DNA of 64,000 nucleotides from JAXLYX01 sp046351215. Its GTDB lineage: Bacteria > Myxococcota_A > Polyangia > Polyangiales > Houyiibacteriaceae. The stretch covers positions 1 through 64,000 of the forward strand of contig JAXLYX010000010.1 of the NCBI GenBank assembly GCA_046351215.1, written 5' to 3'. How positions within the stretch are numbered: position 1 is the first letter of the stretch; each line of letters starts with the position of its first letter. Below the pieces are notes generated by a model. The model did no database searches and had not been told where the DNA came from. It was given only the letters and a program-made list of their open reading frames with translations. The position numbers and the translations under genes were made by a program. Shown in pieces: positions 11,401-19,669 of the stretch.

Positions 11401-12391
11401 CGCCCTCGGCGCTCGGATCGTCGTGAAGGCGGGTACACGGGTGCAGACGCGCGAGGTGCTCGTCTACAGCCACCACCTCTCGCACGATCCACTCGACCAG
11501 CACTTCGGCTTGGGCAGCGCCCAGGTCGTCGACGAGGTGCGCGTCGTCTGGCCGGACGGCGCGCCGGATACGGTGCTGACGGGCATCGCTTCGAACCAGT
11601 TCCTCGTGCTGCGCCATCCGAGCCTCGGTCCCACCGCGACGCTCGACGACGCGACGCTCGCGAAGGTGGCGGCCGTGGCCATGGCCGCTCGGACGAGCCT
11701 CGATCGCCCGGACGTCGACTCCGCTGCGCTGCCGTGGGTGGCCGGGCTCGCGCGTTGGTACGGAGTCGCGACGACGGTCTCGCCGTCCGCCCTGCTCGAC
11801 GCCCGCCTCGCGGACGCCGTGGCCGCATCCGACACGACGACGGCGGGCGCGCTCCGCATCCTCCGCCGCCGGCTCGTCCACGGCTCGGCCGTGCCCGAAG
11901 CCGACCTCGCGGCGATCGCCGGCAGCGCAGAGCTCGTCGCCCGCGCCGCCTCCTGCGCCGAGAACGGGCTCCCCCCGACGTTCGCGTCGAGCCTCGCGAT
12001 CGCGGCCGTGGCCGGCGGTCCTTCGTCGCTCGACGCCTTCGAGGCGTGGGCGCTCGCGGTCACGAACGGCTGCGGGAGCCTGCTCGATCGGAGCCAGGTC
12101 GCCGCGCTCGTCGACCGGGTCCTCGCGACCGTGGCGCTCGGGGACGGCACCGTCGACCGCGACGACCTCCGCGCGCTGGCCCTGCTCGCGCACTTCGGAC
12201 GCGAGGACCGGATCGAGCCGTGGATGGTGGCCGTCGTCGTCGACGCGGCCCAGTCGGGGGGCGTGTACGGAGCCTCCCAGCCCCTCGACGGGTCGACGGC
12301 ACCGCCCGACGATGTGTCCACGGCGTACGCGGCCTGGCTCCTCGAGACCCTCCGCCATCCCGCCCGGACGATCGGGCCGCTCGTCCCCTGA
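8462..12391 (+). CDS. Di-haem cytochrome c peroxidase-like lipoprotein fused to FG-GAP and ASPIC/UnbV domains
   Basis: 1309 residues, exported and lipidated (lipobox VLVGC, Cys20). Residues about 60-470 are a di-haem peroxidase/MauG-type domain with two c-haem motifs, CASCH (86-90) and CVRCH (320-324), and the conserved RVPSLLNVEATGPYGHDG segment. From about residue 575 there are at least six FG-GAP/VCBS-type calcium-loop repeats, for example DLDGDCHVDL, DVDGDGDPDL, DFDNDGDLDW and DLDRDGDVDA. An ASPIC/UnbV domain follows at about 960-1045 (FGLGSAQVVDEVRVVWPDG). The last 260 residues are Ala-rich, helical and unrecognised. Family knowledge suggests periplasmic peroxide reduction or cofactor oxidation; the surface-type repeats suggest binding or scaffolding. 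The combination is unusual. Confidence 0.88.
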   Translation: MSWGGWRALLAVTFGVLVGCGDSRPTGSTEPPTTLDRALRTRIDELGLVGDPSAGRVIPSPDDPLVRLGRLLFFSKTLSGEFDVACASCHHPELGGGDGLSLPIGVASIAPDFLGPGRVLPQASDRDPRKDGGPNVPRNAPTTFNSGLYDRVLFHDGRVFSLDAEVSPGGSGRRIRTPDSRFGVEDPLAGGSLLAALSRFPVTSFNEMRGFGRLAELSNEGVREELAARLRGESVDSARLSHNDWLARFREGFGMPDGTAAELITFDRMAEALAAYQRAQVFVDNPWRRYVGGSTSALDEAAKRGALLFFTGVEEGGAGCVRCHSGDHFTDESFRRVGFPQIGRGKEVYRDDLGHFMVTNEESDRHAFRVPSLLNVEATGPYGHDGAFATLDAVLAHHVDPVGQMPGYPFGLEALPQFAGTGFSYPWAKPLSLQLIATVDPMASAPGIGPLERADLAAFLKALTDPCVKDPACVAPFVPSADEDPDGHLLVRLQTIPSTPAPPPPNNATATSDGPGLASSPIGIDTRLLVCASRIDEGAGSETFVESAAALGLAHVHGFSDARWSSQENPELLLTAAGVSAGDLDGDCHVDLVFATGDARGVLPYRNFEGQGFVLGSAALPMPAGVAASGSTIADLDADRRSEVIVGGLDSGGIHVFGGELDSGLVLARSISSARSTMGLAVGDVDGDGDPDLAAGHWDYRGPPWLSPTVLRNDGSVVLVPADAQFQTGGAFLANEFGFSPALFDFDRDGLVDLLLAADFRHSTVLLQRAGKLVDATDRNVVTDSNGMGSVLADFDNDGDLDWFVTSIYAPTIDPSLPIGTRGNRLYRNDGGTLVDATDASGVADGAWGWGACAADFDNDGDLDLLQTNGWANVPPAAVLPLGHLPFDYALYLSPYRATPARLFENQGDGTFVDRAVDWGADVVRQGRGLACADLDRDGDVDAAVAVHSAAPKVLVNRSGAGAARRFLGLRLVGATPNTDALGARIVVKAGTRVQTREVLVYSHHLSHDPLDQHFGLGSAQVVDEVRVVWPDGAPDTVLTGIASNQFLVLRHPSLGPTATLDDATLAKVAAVAMAARTSLDRPDVDSAALPWVAGLARWYGVATTVSPSALLDARLADAVAASDTTTAGALRILRRRLVHGSAVPEADLAAIAGSAELVARAASCAENGLPPTFASSLAIAAVAGGPSSLDAFEAWALAVTNGCGSLLDRSQVAALVDRVLATVALGDGTVDRDDLRALALLAHFGREDRIEPWMVAVVVDAAQSGGVYGASQPLDGSTAPPDDVSTAYAAWLLETLRHPARTIGPLVP

Positions 12392-12413
12392 GCTCGACCG
12401 ACCCGCGGCGGGC

Positions 12414-12902
12414 TCAGCGGACGAAGTGTCCCGACCGTCCCCCGCTCTTCTCGGCGAGGCCGACGCCTTCGATGGTCATCCCGCGATCGACGGCCTTCAG
12501 CATGTCGTAGATGGTCAGGGCCGCGACGGTCGCGGCCGTCAGCGCCTCCATCTCGACGCCCGTCCGGTCCGTGCACCGGACCTCGGCCTCGATGTGCAGG
12601 CGCTCTCCGTCGTCGTCGTGCTCGAAGCGGACCTTCGCGGAGGACAGCGCGATCGGATGGCAGAGCGGGATGAGCTCCCACGTCCGCTTCGCGGCCTGGA
12701 TGCCGGCGATGCGGGCCGTGGCGAGCACGTCGCCCTTCGGCGTCGTCCCGTCCCGCAGCATCGCCATGGTCTCCGGCTTCATCCGGACGACCGCCGACGC
12801 GCGGGCCATCCGATCCGTGCGCTCCTTCTCCGAAACGTCGACCATGCGTGCCTCGCCCTTCTCGTCGAGGTGGGTCAGGCGGGGACTGTCACTGTCGCTC
12901 AT
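12414..12902 (-). CDS. moaC: Cyclic pyranopterin monophosphate synthase MoaC
   Basis: 162 residues, standard length. MoaC converts 3',8-cyclo-7,8-dihydro-GTP to cyclic pyranopterin monophosphate in molybdenum cofactor synthesis. Family signatures are clear: THLDEKGEARMVDVSEK at the start, LIPLCHPIALSSAKV in the middle, and the RTGVEMEALTAATVAALTIYDMLKA block towards the end. AGGGAG lies 8 bases before the ATG at 12902. No other moa gene is present in the window. The 3' end is 22 bases from the convergent peroxidase-fusion gene. I looked for a molybdenum-cofactor riboswitch upstream and did not find a convincing one. Confidence 0.96.
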   Translation of the reverse strand: MSDSDSPRLTHLDEKGEARMVDVSEKERTDRMARASAVVRMKPETMAMLRDGTTPKGDVLATARIAGIQAAKRTWELIPLCHPIALSSAKVRFEHDDDGERLHIEAEVRCTDRTGVEMEALTAATVAALTIYDMLKAVDRGMTIEGVGLAEKSGGRSGHFVR

Positions 12903-13041
12903 CGGAAGCTCCCTCTCCCTCGGGGCCGCGCGGGCCGCGAATCGACTCGAAATGCCACGGGGCCCGCCACGATGCACCGACGAGTCCCGTCGTGACGACT
13001 CCCGACCGAGAACGGAGCGCATGGTAATTCCGCGCTTTCCA

Positions 13042-13063
13042 CCCCTTGGGGTCGGCCAAGGGG
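13042..13063. promoter_or_regulatory. Perfect 8-bp inverted repeat in the moaC / VWA-lipoprotein divergent region
   Basis: CCCCTTGG (13042-13049) and CCAAGGGG (13056-13063) are exact inverted copies with a 6-base spacer. It lies 25-46 bases upstream of a TATGAT hexamer at 13088-13093 that could be a -10 element for the plus-strand lipoprotein. The whole 273-bp gap between the two divergent starts otherwise holds no gene. Operator function is inference. Confidence 0.4.
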
Positions 13064-13175
13064 GGTGTGGAGCTTGCACAATTCGAATATGATTCGGAGG
13101 TCGGATCGAGGAGCGTCGCCCCCGCCCGCCCGCGCGTCCCGGCATCCCCCGCTCGATCCCGTTCGTGGAGAGATC

Positions 13176-15254
13176 ATGCACTCGCGCATGAAGCGCCTCT
13201 TCTTGGGCTGCCTCACGGCCCTGCTCCTTTTCGCCTGCAACGATCCGCGTGACCTCCGTCCCGTGAACCCCTGCACGCTCTCGAGCGTGGGCATCAAGGT
13301 GCAGGTCCGCGCCACCGAGAACGTGGATCTGCTCTTCATGATCGACGACTCGAACTCGATGGCCGAGGAGCAGCGCGCGCTCCAGGCGCAGTTCCCGCGC
13401 ATCCTCGAGAGCCTCCTGCGCGGCGACCCCGACTACGATCCCTCGAATCCGGCGTACGTCGACCCCGATCCCTCGAACAACTCGCCACCGGTGAAGAGCC
13501 TGCGCGTCGGCGTGATCTCGAGCGACATGGGCGTCATGGGAGTCGGCGAGAACCCCGGCGAGCCGACGATCTCGACCTGCTCCGCGGCCGGCAATCCGGT
13601 GAAGGCGCGCTACGGCGACGACGGCATCCTGCAGTTCGGGGCGCATCCGAACTCGGGTCCGGACGGGCTCTGGGGGACGGCGGACGACGTCTCGTGCACG
13701 GCCGAGATGGGTCAGACCTTCGAGTCGATCCCGGCCTTCCTCACCTTCCCGAACGACGCGGCGCCGGCGCTCACGAGCGCGGACTTCGCGCGCCGCATCA
13801 GCTGTTTCACGACGCTCGGCACCGCGGGCTGCGGCTACGAGCAGCAGCTCGAGTCGGTGCTCAAGGCGGTCGCGCCGCCCGACTCGAGCATCCGCTTCTA
13901 CGCGAACGCGGCCGATCCGGTGCGCGCCGAGGGCCACGGCGGGCCGAACGGGGTGAACGGCAGCTGGTTCCGGACGAATTCCGTGCTCGCGATCGTCATG
14001 ATGACCGACGAGGACGATTGCTCGGCCTCGGACCGACGGCTCTTCGACTACCTCGACTGCACCCACCCGGACTCGCTGAACGGCCGCTGCACGAACCCGA
14101 GCGCGCCGCTCTACACGGGTCTCCAGTCGAATACGCGGTGCCAGCGTTTCCCGGACCTCGTGCAGCCGGTCTCGCGCTACGTCGACGGGATCGCCGCGCT
14201 GCGGCCCGACGCGCCGGAGTCGATCGTCTTCGCGGCCATCACGGGCGTCCCGACGGCGCTCGTCGACCAGGTCGACGGCTCGAACGCGGCCCCGGAGGAG
14301 GGAGTGTCGAATTTCGACGCGATCCTCTCGGATCCGGCGATGGCGGCGACGCTGCTCAACAACGACATCGACGTCGCTCCGGCCTGCGATCGCTGCCCCG
14401 ATTACAACGGCGACCACCTCTGCAACGCGATCGAGATCCAGCGAGCCGCCCCGGCGCGGCGCATCGTGCAGGTGGCCCAGGGCCTCGCGACCCGCAACGT
14501 CGGCGTCGTCGTCCAGTCGATCTGCCAGGACAGCTTCGCCGGCGCGGCGCGCGCGATCCTCTCGAAGATCTCGGAGGCCATCAAGAGCGCCTGCCTCCCC
14601 CGCACGCTGAACCGGAACGCGGAGAACCTGGTGAACTGCGAGGTGCTCGAGACGCTGCCGAACGCCTCGCTCCACTGCTCCGACGCGGAATTCGTGGACG
14701 CCGGTCGCGATCCCTCCGCGGTTCGGCTCGAGAACGGCAAGGAGGTCTGCCGCATCCGGCAGCTCGCCGTGACGAGCTCCGTGCGTGGGACGGGAGCGGC
14801 CCCGGCGGGCACCGGCTGGTACTACGACGACTACACGGCGGCGCTCGCCACGTCCTGCGGCGCGAGCAGCCAGCGCATCGCGTTCACCGACGATGCCTCG
14901 CCGACGCAAGGGGCGACGCTCCGCCTCGAATGCCTCCAGCCCATCACGGGCTCGGGCCTCGGCGTCGACATCGACACGCCCTGCGGCCCGGGCCGCGCCA
15001 CCCTCGATTGCGGGATGTCGACGGACGCGTACGCCACGTTCCAGCTCCGCTACTCGCTCCCCCAGGACTACGCGACCGACTACCCGGTGTTCTGCGAGTA
15101 CGACACGAACACCTGCCAGATCGCCTGCGTCACGGATGCCGACTGCCCCGGCGGCTACGCCTGCTTCGACGATCCGTCGGACGACGACTCGCTGCAGGGC
15201 GGCCACCCGAAGTACTGCGTGAACGCGGCCTGCGGAACGACCGTGCACCCCTGA
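13176..15254 (+). CDS. Lipoprotein with von Willebrand A-like domain
   Basis: 692 residues. The start is the ATG at 13176 with GGAG spaced 6 bases upstream; the product has a signal peptide and lipobox LLFAC. A VWA-like fold begins near residue 45, with LLFMIDDSNSM supplying the DxSxS metal-adhesion (MIDAS) motif. The middle contains a Ca-binding-like stretch CPDYNGDHLCNAIEI, and Cys pairs are spread throughout, ending in a Cys-rich region like the neighbouring lipoprotein (CDTNTCQIACVTDADCPGGYACF). Probably a surface-exposed binding or structural protein. This VWA-lipoprotein type is common in Polyangiales; no partner is known to me. Confidence 0.82.
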   Translation: MHSRMKRLFLGCLTALLLFACNDPRDLRPVNPCTLSSVGIKVQVRATENVDLLFMIDDSNSMAEEQRALQAQFPRILESLLRGDPDYDPSNPAYVDPDPSNNSPPVKSLRVGVISSDMGVMGVGENPGEPTISTCSAAGNPVKARYGDDGILQFGAHPNSGPDGLWGTADDVSCTAEMGQTFESIPAFLTFPNDAAPALTSADFARRISCFTTLGTAGCGYEQQLESVLKAVAPPDSSIRFYANAADPVRAEGHGGPNGVNGSWFRTNSVLAIVMMTDEDDCSASDRRLFDYLDCTHPDSLNGRCTNPSAPLYTGLQSNTRCQRFPDLVQPVSRYVDGIAALRPDAPESIVFAAITGVPTALVDQVDGSNAAPEEGVSNFDAILSDPAMAATLLNNDIDVAPACDRCPDYNGDHLCNAIEIQRAAPARRIVQVAQGLATRNVGVVVQSICQDSFAGAARAILSKISEAIKSACLPRTLNRNAENLVNCEVLETLPNASLHCSDAEFVDAGRDPSAVRLENGKEVCRIRQLAVTSSVRGTGAAPAGTGWYYDDYTAALATSCGASSQRIAFTDDASPTQGATLRLECLQPITGSGLGVDIDTPCGPGRATLDCGMSTDAYATFQLRYSLPQDYATDYPVFCEYDTNTCQIACVTDADCPGGYACFDDPSDDDSLQGGHPKYCVNAACGTTVHP

Positions 15255-15311
15255 ACCTCCATTTGTGGACATCCCCTCCGAAGGGGTGATTTCCTCCTCC
15301 TTGGCTTCTTT

Positions 15312-15332
15312 ACTGTGCGAAGTCCGCACAGT
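15312..15332. promoter_or_regulatory. Perfect 8-bp inverted repeat upstream of the Cys-rich lipoprotein
   Basis: ACTGTGCG (15312-15319) and CGCACAGT (15325-15332) are exact inverted copies with a 5-base spacer, 93 bases before the next start codon. The 170-bp gap is AT-richer than its surroundings and also holds a weak CCCCT/AGGGG hairpin (15273-15286) just after the preceding stop. The 21-bp dyad has the size of a dimeric repressor site; the binding protein is unknown. Confidence 0.45.
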
Positions 15333-15424
15333 ACCCTGACGATCGATTCTCCGGGGGGATCCGCGCGCCTGCGGCTCCGTCTCGCCCATTCCACCCGTCC
15401 GTCGCTGGACCGAAGGTGCCGCTG

Positions 15425-18400
15425 ATGTCCGTGCCGTCCTCCGTCGCCCCTGGCTCGAGGGGCTCCGCCCTCTCCCTCGCCCTCGTCGCCCTCTCGGCGC
15501 TCGCCCTCGCGGGCTGTGCGACCGGCGAGCCCCGAATCCATTCGGGGACGCAGGATGCCGGGTCGGACTCGGGCCAGCAGCTGCTCGACTCGTCGATCCC
15601 CGATTCGGGCATGGACGCGGCGATCGACGCGGGTCCGAAGGTCGCCACCTGCGAGGCCTGCGTGCTCGATCAGCAGTGTCCGCAGGGCGAGAACGGCACG
15701 ACGCCCCACATCTGCACCGACCTCAACGGCACGCGGCTCTGTCTGCCGCGCTGCTCGGACACCGGCGCCGGCTGCCCGATCGGCTTCACCTGCATCGCGC
15801 AGGTCGGAACGTCCTCGTCGTACTGCATCCCGCAGGCGGCCGGTTGCTGCCTCGATCAGGACAACGACAAGTACGGCACGGGCGCGACCTGCCTCGGCCC
15901 CGACTGCAACGACAACAGCGCGAACGTGAACCCGGGGCAGGCGGAGACCTGCAACAACGTCGACGACAACTGCAACATGTCGGTCGACGACAATCCCGTC
16001 GATTGCCCGACGGCCGACTGCAATCCGACGGGCACCGGCGCCTTCGCGTCGACGCCTACCTCGATGTGCGTGGCCGGTCAGTGCTCGGCGACCTCCGCGA
16101 TGGCGTGCGGTCAGTACTCCTGCGACATGGGTGGGTCGGTCGGAACGATGTGCGCGACGACCTGCATCCACGGGACGCCCGGGATGGAGGACGACAGCTA
16201 CTGCGCGGCCTACGCGCACTGCACCAACACCAACACCTGCGAGCCCGACATCGCGAACGGCGGCGCATGCGTCGAGGACAGCGACTGCCAGTCGAACCAC
16301 TGCGACAACGGCTTCTGCTGCGCCACGGGCAACTGCTGCGCGCAGGGCTCGGACTGCCCAGGCTTCCCGGGTAGCGGCACCGTCTGCGACGACTCGGCGA
16401 GCTGCCAGGGCTCGCAGGGCACGGTCTCCTGCTCGAACTTCCAGTGCGTGACGGCGAACGGCGTCGCGAACGACATGGCCTGCGACGCGACGACGCTCGC
16501 GAACTCCTGCGGTCTCTTCAAGGACGTGTACTGCACGGGAGCCGCGAACCAGACCGCGCCGACGTGCCTGACCTCGTGCGTGTCCTCCACGCAGTGCGAC
16601 ACCGGCGCGTTCTGCAATCCGGGCGGCCAGTGCGAGGTCCTGCGGACCGACGGCGCGGCGTGCACGGCTGCGGGGCAGTGCGCGAGCAACTACTGCGCCA
16701 ACGGGCACTGCTGCGGCTCGGGCACCTGCTGCGGCCAGGCCGCCGACTGCCCGAACTCGTTCCACACGAATCCCACGTGCGACGATGCCGTCGGCTGCCA
16801 GGGCAGCCGCAGTGACGCGACCTGCGTGAACAGCATGTGTGGCACGCAGACGAACGTCCCCGACGACAGCGCGTGCACGGGCAGCACCGTCGCCAATACG
16901 TGCGGTCTCTACCCGTCCGTGTACTGCAACGGCGGGCAGACCCAGACGGCGCCGATGTGCGCGGCGTCCTGCTCGAGCGACAGCGACTGCGACACCAATG
17001 CGCACTGCGATCCGGCGGGCCCCGGCGTGTCGGTCTGCGTGCCGGACGTCGGCAACGGCGTCGCCTGCGACGAGGACAGCGACTGCACCGCGAACCACTG
17101 CCAGAACGGCTACTGCTGCGCGACCGGCGATTGCTGCTCCGTGGCGGCGAACTGCAACGCCGCGACCTACGGCATCGCCCCGTTCTGCCTCAACCCGACG
17201 CAGTGCCAGGGCAAGCGGTACGATCCCGTCTGCACGAACAACATCTGCCAGCTCGGCAACACCGCGGTCGACGACGACTCGGGATGCGCCGGGACGACAG
17301 CGAACACGTGCGGTGCGTACAAAGACATCGTCTGCACCTCGGCGGTCACGCAGCCGACGCCGACCTGCGGCACGAGCTGCTCGATGCCGGGCACGACGAC
17401 GGCTCCGGAGTGCGACGCCACGGGCACCTTCTGCAGCGCCGGGAGCCAGTGCCAGTCGTCCGGCATGCAGGGAGCGGCCTGCAACAACACCGGCGAGTGC
17501 CAGTCGGGCCTCTCCTGCGTGGACGGTCGCTGCTGCGGCTCGGCCTGCAACGGCGCCTGCGAGGCGTGCAACGTCTCGGGCCACGAGGGCACGTGCTGGC
17601 CGATCCCGGCGAACACCGACCCCTCGAACGAGTGCGGAGGCTTCTCCTGCACCGGCTACTACGCGGGTTGGAACGGCAACAACTGCCAGGGCCGCGGCGC
17701 CGCTGCCGACACGTCGGTCGCTTGCGACGGCAACCGCGCCTGCCAGGGGCCGGCCGCCATCTGCCCGAGCCAGTCGGCGATCGCCGGCAGCCTCACCTGC
17801 AACGCGACCTGCCAGACGCCGGTCAACGGTACCTGCAGCGGGACGCTCGCGGGCTCGTGCAACAACTCGAACACCTCGAACCAGACCTGCGGCTCGGGCA
17901 TCTGCCAGGTGACGGTCCCGACGTGCGCGAACGGAGCACCGCTGACCTGCACGCCGGGCTCCCCCGGCACGGAGACCTGCAACGGCTACGACGACAACTG
18001 CGACGGGTACGTCGACAACGTGGCCGATCCCGACATCTACGAGCCGAACAGCGACCCCTCCGTCGGCCAGTACACGTACCTCGGAACCAACGGACGAAGC
18101 GACACCTTCATCGAGGTGACCGGGTACGTCTACGGCTCGGGGGACAAGGACTACTACTACATCGACTCGACGGTCGGCGGATGCACCGGGAGCACTTCGT
18201 ACACCGGCTTCATCCAGGTCGGCCTCGACGCGCCGGCCGGCTCGGGTACGTACCAGGTTTGCGTCGACTCCGACTGGTCGGACAACGGCGCGACCTGCAC
18301 GGACGTGCCCGCGGGCAACTCCGTCACGGTCTGGGGCCCCGACTACAAGCGCGACTGCGGCGGCTGCGGCGGCGGCGGCGGCGCCTGGACCACGCGGAGC

Positions 18401-18502
18401 TACATCCGGGTCAACGGCAAGAACGGCGCGAATTCCTGCTACCCATACCGGCTGCACGTCGAGACCTGGCGCTGCGGCAGCGCCTGGCCGGCCTGCTGCT
18501 GA
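15425..18502 (+). CDS. Large cysteine-rich lipoprotein with MopE-like metal-binding motifs and tandem Cys modules
   Basis: 1025 residues. The ATG at 15425 is preceded by GAAGG; the signal peptide ends in lipobox LALAGC. After an Asp/Ser-rich linker a MopE-like calcium/metal motif appears (GPDCNDNSANVNPGQ, then CNNVDDNCNMSVDDN), with a second copy near residue 855 (CNGYDDNCDGYVDN). Between them lie three or so tandem modules of roughly 140 residues, each with a DSDCxxNHCxNGxCC-type core and a VYCTGAxxQTAPTC-type core. A CNGACEACNVSGHEGTCWP segment and a C-terminal domain of about 150 residues follow. Probably a disulphide-stabilised outer-surface protein. The family is widespread in Polyangiales and its function is unknown. 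Confidence 0.85.
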   Translation: MSVPSSVAPGSRGSALSLALVALSALALAGCATGEPRIHSGTQDAGSDSGQQLLDSSIPDSGMDAAIDAGPKVATCEACVLDQQCPQGENGTTPHICTDLNGTRLCLPRCSDTGAGCPIGFTCIAQVGTSSSYCIPQAAGCCLDQDNDKYGTGATCLGPDCNDNSANVNPGQAETCNNVDDNCNMSVDDNPVDCPTADCNPTGTGAFASTPTSMCVAGQCSATSAMACGQYSCDMGGSVGTMCATTCIHGTPGMEDDSYCAAYAHCTNTNTCEPDIANGGACVEDSDCQSNHCDNGFCCATGNCCAQGSDCPGFPGSGTVCDDSASCQGSQGTVSCSNFQCVTANGVANDMACDATTLANSCGLFKDVYCTGAANQTAPTCLTSCVSSTQCDTGAFCNPGGQCEVLRTDGAACTAAGQCASNYCANGHCCGSGTCCGQAADCPNSFHTNPTCDDAVGCQGSRSDATCVNSMCGTQTNVPDDSACTGSTVANTCGLYPSVYCNGGQTQTAPMCAASCSSDSDCDTNAHCDPAGPGVSVCVPDVGNGVACDEDSDCTANHCQNGYCCATGDCCSVAANCNAATYGIAPFCLNPTQCQGKRYDPVCTNNICQLGNTAVDDDSGCAGTTANTCGAYKDIVCTSAVTQPTPTCGTSCSMPGTTTAPECDATGTFCSAGSQCQSSGMQGAACNNTGECQSGLSCVDGRCCGSACNGACEACNVSGHEGTCWPIPANTDPSNECGGFSCTGYYAGWNGNNCQGRGAAADTSVACDGNRACQGPAAICPSQSAIAGSLTCNATCQTPVNGTCSGTLAGSCNNSNTSNQTCGSGICQVTVPTCANGAPLTCTPGSPGTETCNGYDDNCDGYVDNVADPDIYEPNSDPSVGQYTYLGTNGRSDTFIEVTGYVYGSGDKDYYYIDSTVGGCTGSTSYTGFIQVGLDAPAGSGTYQVCVDSDWSDNGATCTDVPAGNSVTVWGPDYKRDCGGCGGGGGAWTTRSYIRVNGKNGANSCYPYRLHVETWRCGSAWPACC

Positions 18503-18535
18503 GCGGAGCGCGGGGGCGGATTCGTCCCATCACGG

Positions 18536-18564
18536 AGCGCGATCGGAGTCCCTCCGATCGCGCT
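18536..18564 (+). terminator. Hairpin terminator after the Cys-rich lipoprotein
   Basis: A perfect 13-bp stem (AGCGCGATCGGAG / CTCCGATCGCGCT) with a 3-base loop starts 33 bases after the stop codon. No long T tract follows (TTCGG), so it may work with Rho or as a stability element, but the stem is the strongest in the window. Confidence 0.65.
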
Positions 18565-18628
18565 TCGGCGCTTCGAGCGCCTTTCCCCCGGGGACCCTGG
18601 GGCGTAGAAGAACGGGCGGAGGATCCGA

Positions 18629-19021
18629 ATGCCCAAGAGTCTCGTGATGCGCGATTGCATGACCCCGACCCCGCACACGGTCGGCAAGGCGCAGACCATC
18701 CATTTCGCCGCGGACCTGATGAAGAAGCACGGGATCCGTCACCTCCCGGTCCTGCACGGAGGCGAGCTCCTGGGCGTCGTCAGCGATCGCGACGTGGCGC
18801 TGATCACCGGCCTCGACGGGGTGGATCCGGAGAAGGTCCGCATCGAGGAGGCGATCACGCAGGAGCCCTACTCCGTGAAGCTCGACTCCAAGCTCAGCGA
18901 GGTCGCCGCCCACATGGCCGAGCACAAGTACGGGGCCGCCATCGTGATGGACGGCAACCACGTGGCCGGAATCTTCACGACCGTCGACGGCATGAAGATC
19001 CTGGCGAAGCTGCTCGCCTGA
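18629..19021 (+). CDS. CBS-domain pair protein
   Basis: 130 residues made almost entirely of two CBS motifs: about 8-62 (DCMTPTPHTV to GVVSDRDVALI) and about 75-128 (AITQEPYSVKL to GIFTTVDGMKIL). CBS pairs bind adenine nucleotides and act as energy or redox sensors, usually controlling a partner protein. GGAGG sits about 6 bases before the ATG. The gene is isolated between two hairpins and no obvious target is next to it, so the regulated partner is unknown. Confidence 0.92.
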   Translation: MPKSLVMRDCMTPTPHTVGKAQTIHFAADLMKKHGIRHLPVLHGGELLGVVSDRDVALITGLDGVDPEKVRIEEAITQEPYSVKLDSKLSEVAAHMAEHKYGAAIVMDGNHVAGIFTTVDGMKILAKLLA

Positions 19022-19047
19022 GCCGCGCCGCCCCTTCGCCCACCGGG

Positions 19048-19079
19048 AGGCCGCCCGAGCCCTGCGCTCGAGGCGGCCT
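19048..19079 (+). terminator. Hairpin after the CBS gene
   Basis: AGGCCGCCCGAG and CTCG-A-GGCGGCCT form a 12-bp stem with one bulged A and a 7-base loop, 27 bases after the CBS stop. The downstream sequence TCGGCTCATT has few T residues, so termination efficiency is uncertain. It may also act on the convergent minus-strand lipoprotein ending at 19085. Confidence 0.55.
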
Positions 19080-19084
19080 TCGGC

Positions 19085-19669
19085 TCATTGGGCGGGATCC
19101 GTGAAGCCCCGGAGGGTCGCGCGGACGGTGATCCGCTGCCCCGTGAGGGCGGTCGTCGTCGCCGATTGCACCACCACCGGGCCGACGTCGGCGCAGTAGA
19201 CCGTCTCGATGTCGAGCTGCATGTCCCCGCCGGCCTCGGCGATCCGCACGCAGCCCTCGTAGGTGCCGCCCGGCGTGACGACGTGCTCCGTCGTCGAGAC
19301 GACACGTGCCATCCGTCCCGAGCGCGAGGGCCAGGTGGCTCCCTCCTCGACGGGCGCCTTCAGGAGATAGACGCGGTGCTCGGGGAGGTAGACGCCGTCC
19401 GGACGGAGCTCGTACTCGATCGGATCGGAGTTGTTGGAGCTGATCCGGACCCGACTTCCCTCGACCGCGACGACGCGCGTGATGCCGAGGGCGGGCGGCC
19501 CGGCGCCGGGACCGGCGTCGACGTCGTAGGACCAGACGAGGCCCTCCCGCATCGGGTAGAGCCGCGCCGGCTCGAGCCGGGTGGGGTCGAGGCGAGGGGT
19601 GTTCGAGGAGGCGCCGCCGCAGGCCGCGACGAGCACGAGAAGCGAGGCGAGCAGCGGGCGCACGTTCAC
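19085..19669 (-). CDS. Small lipoprotein of unknown function
   Basis: 194 residues from a GTG start with GGAGG immediately upstream. Signal peptide and lipobox (LVAAC, Cys17) are clear. The body is beta-rich, beginning LYPMREGLVWSYDVD and containing two Cys residues, like lipoproteins that fold as a single beta sandwich. I recognise no family. The GTG start overlaps the TGA of the preceding gene by 3 bases (GTGA), so the two are probably translationally coupled. Confidence 0.8.
   Translation of the reverse strand: MNVRPLLASLLVLVAACGGASSNTPRLDPTRLEPARLYPMREGLVWSYDVDAGPGAGPPALGITRVVAVEGSRVRISSNNSDPIEYELRPDGVYLPEHRVYLLKAPVEEGATWPSRSGRMARVVSTTEHVVTPGGTYEGCVRIAEAGGDMQLDIETVYCADVGPVVVQSATTTALTGQRITVRATLRGFTDPAQ

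Noticed and set aside
8402..12358. Minus-strand open frame of about 1300 codons opposite the peroxidase fusion
   Set aside because: No motif; the plus strand carries haem motifs and FG-GAP repeats along the whole length.
12903..13175. Molybdenum-cofactor riboswitch upstream of moaC
   Set aside because: Only short, unrelated hairpins are visible; the conserved helices of that riboswitch class could not be built.
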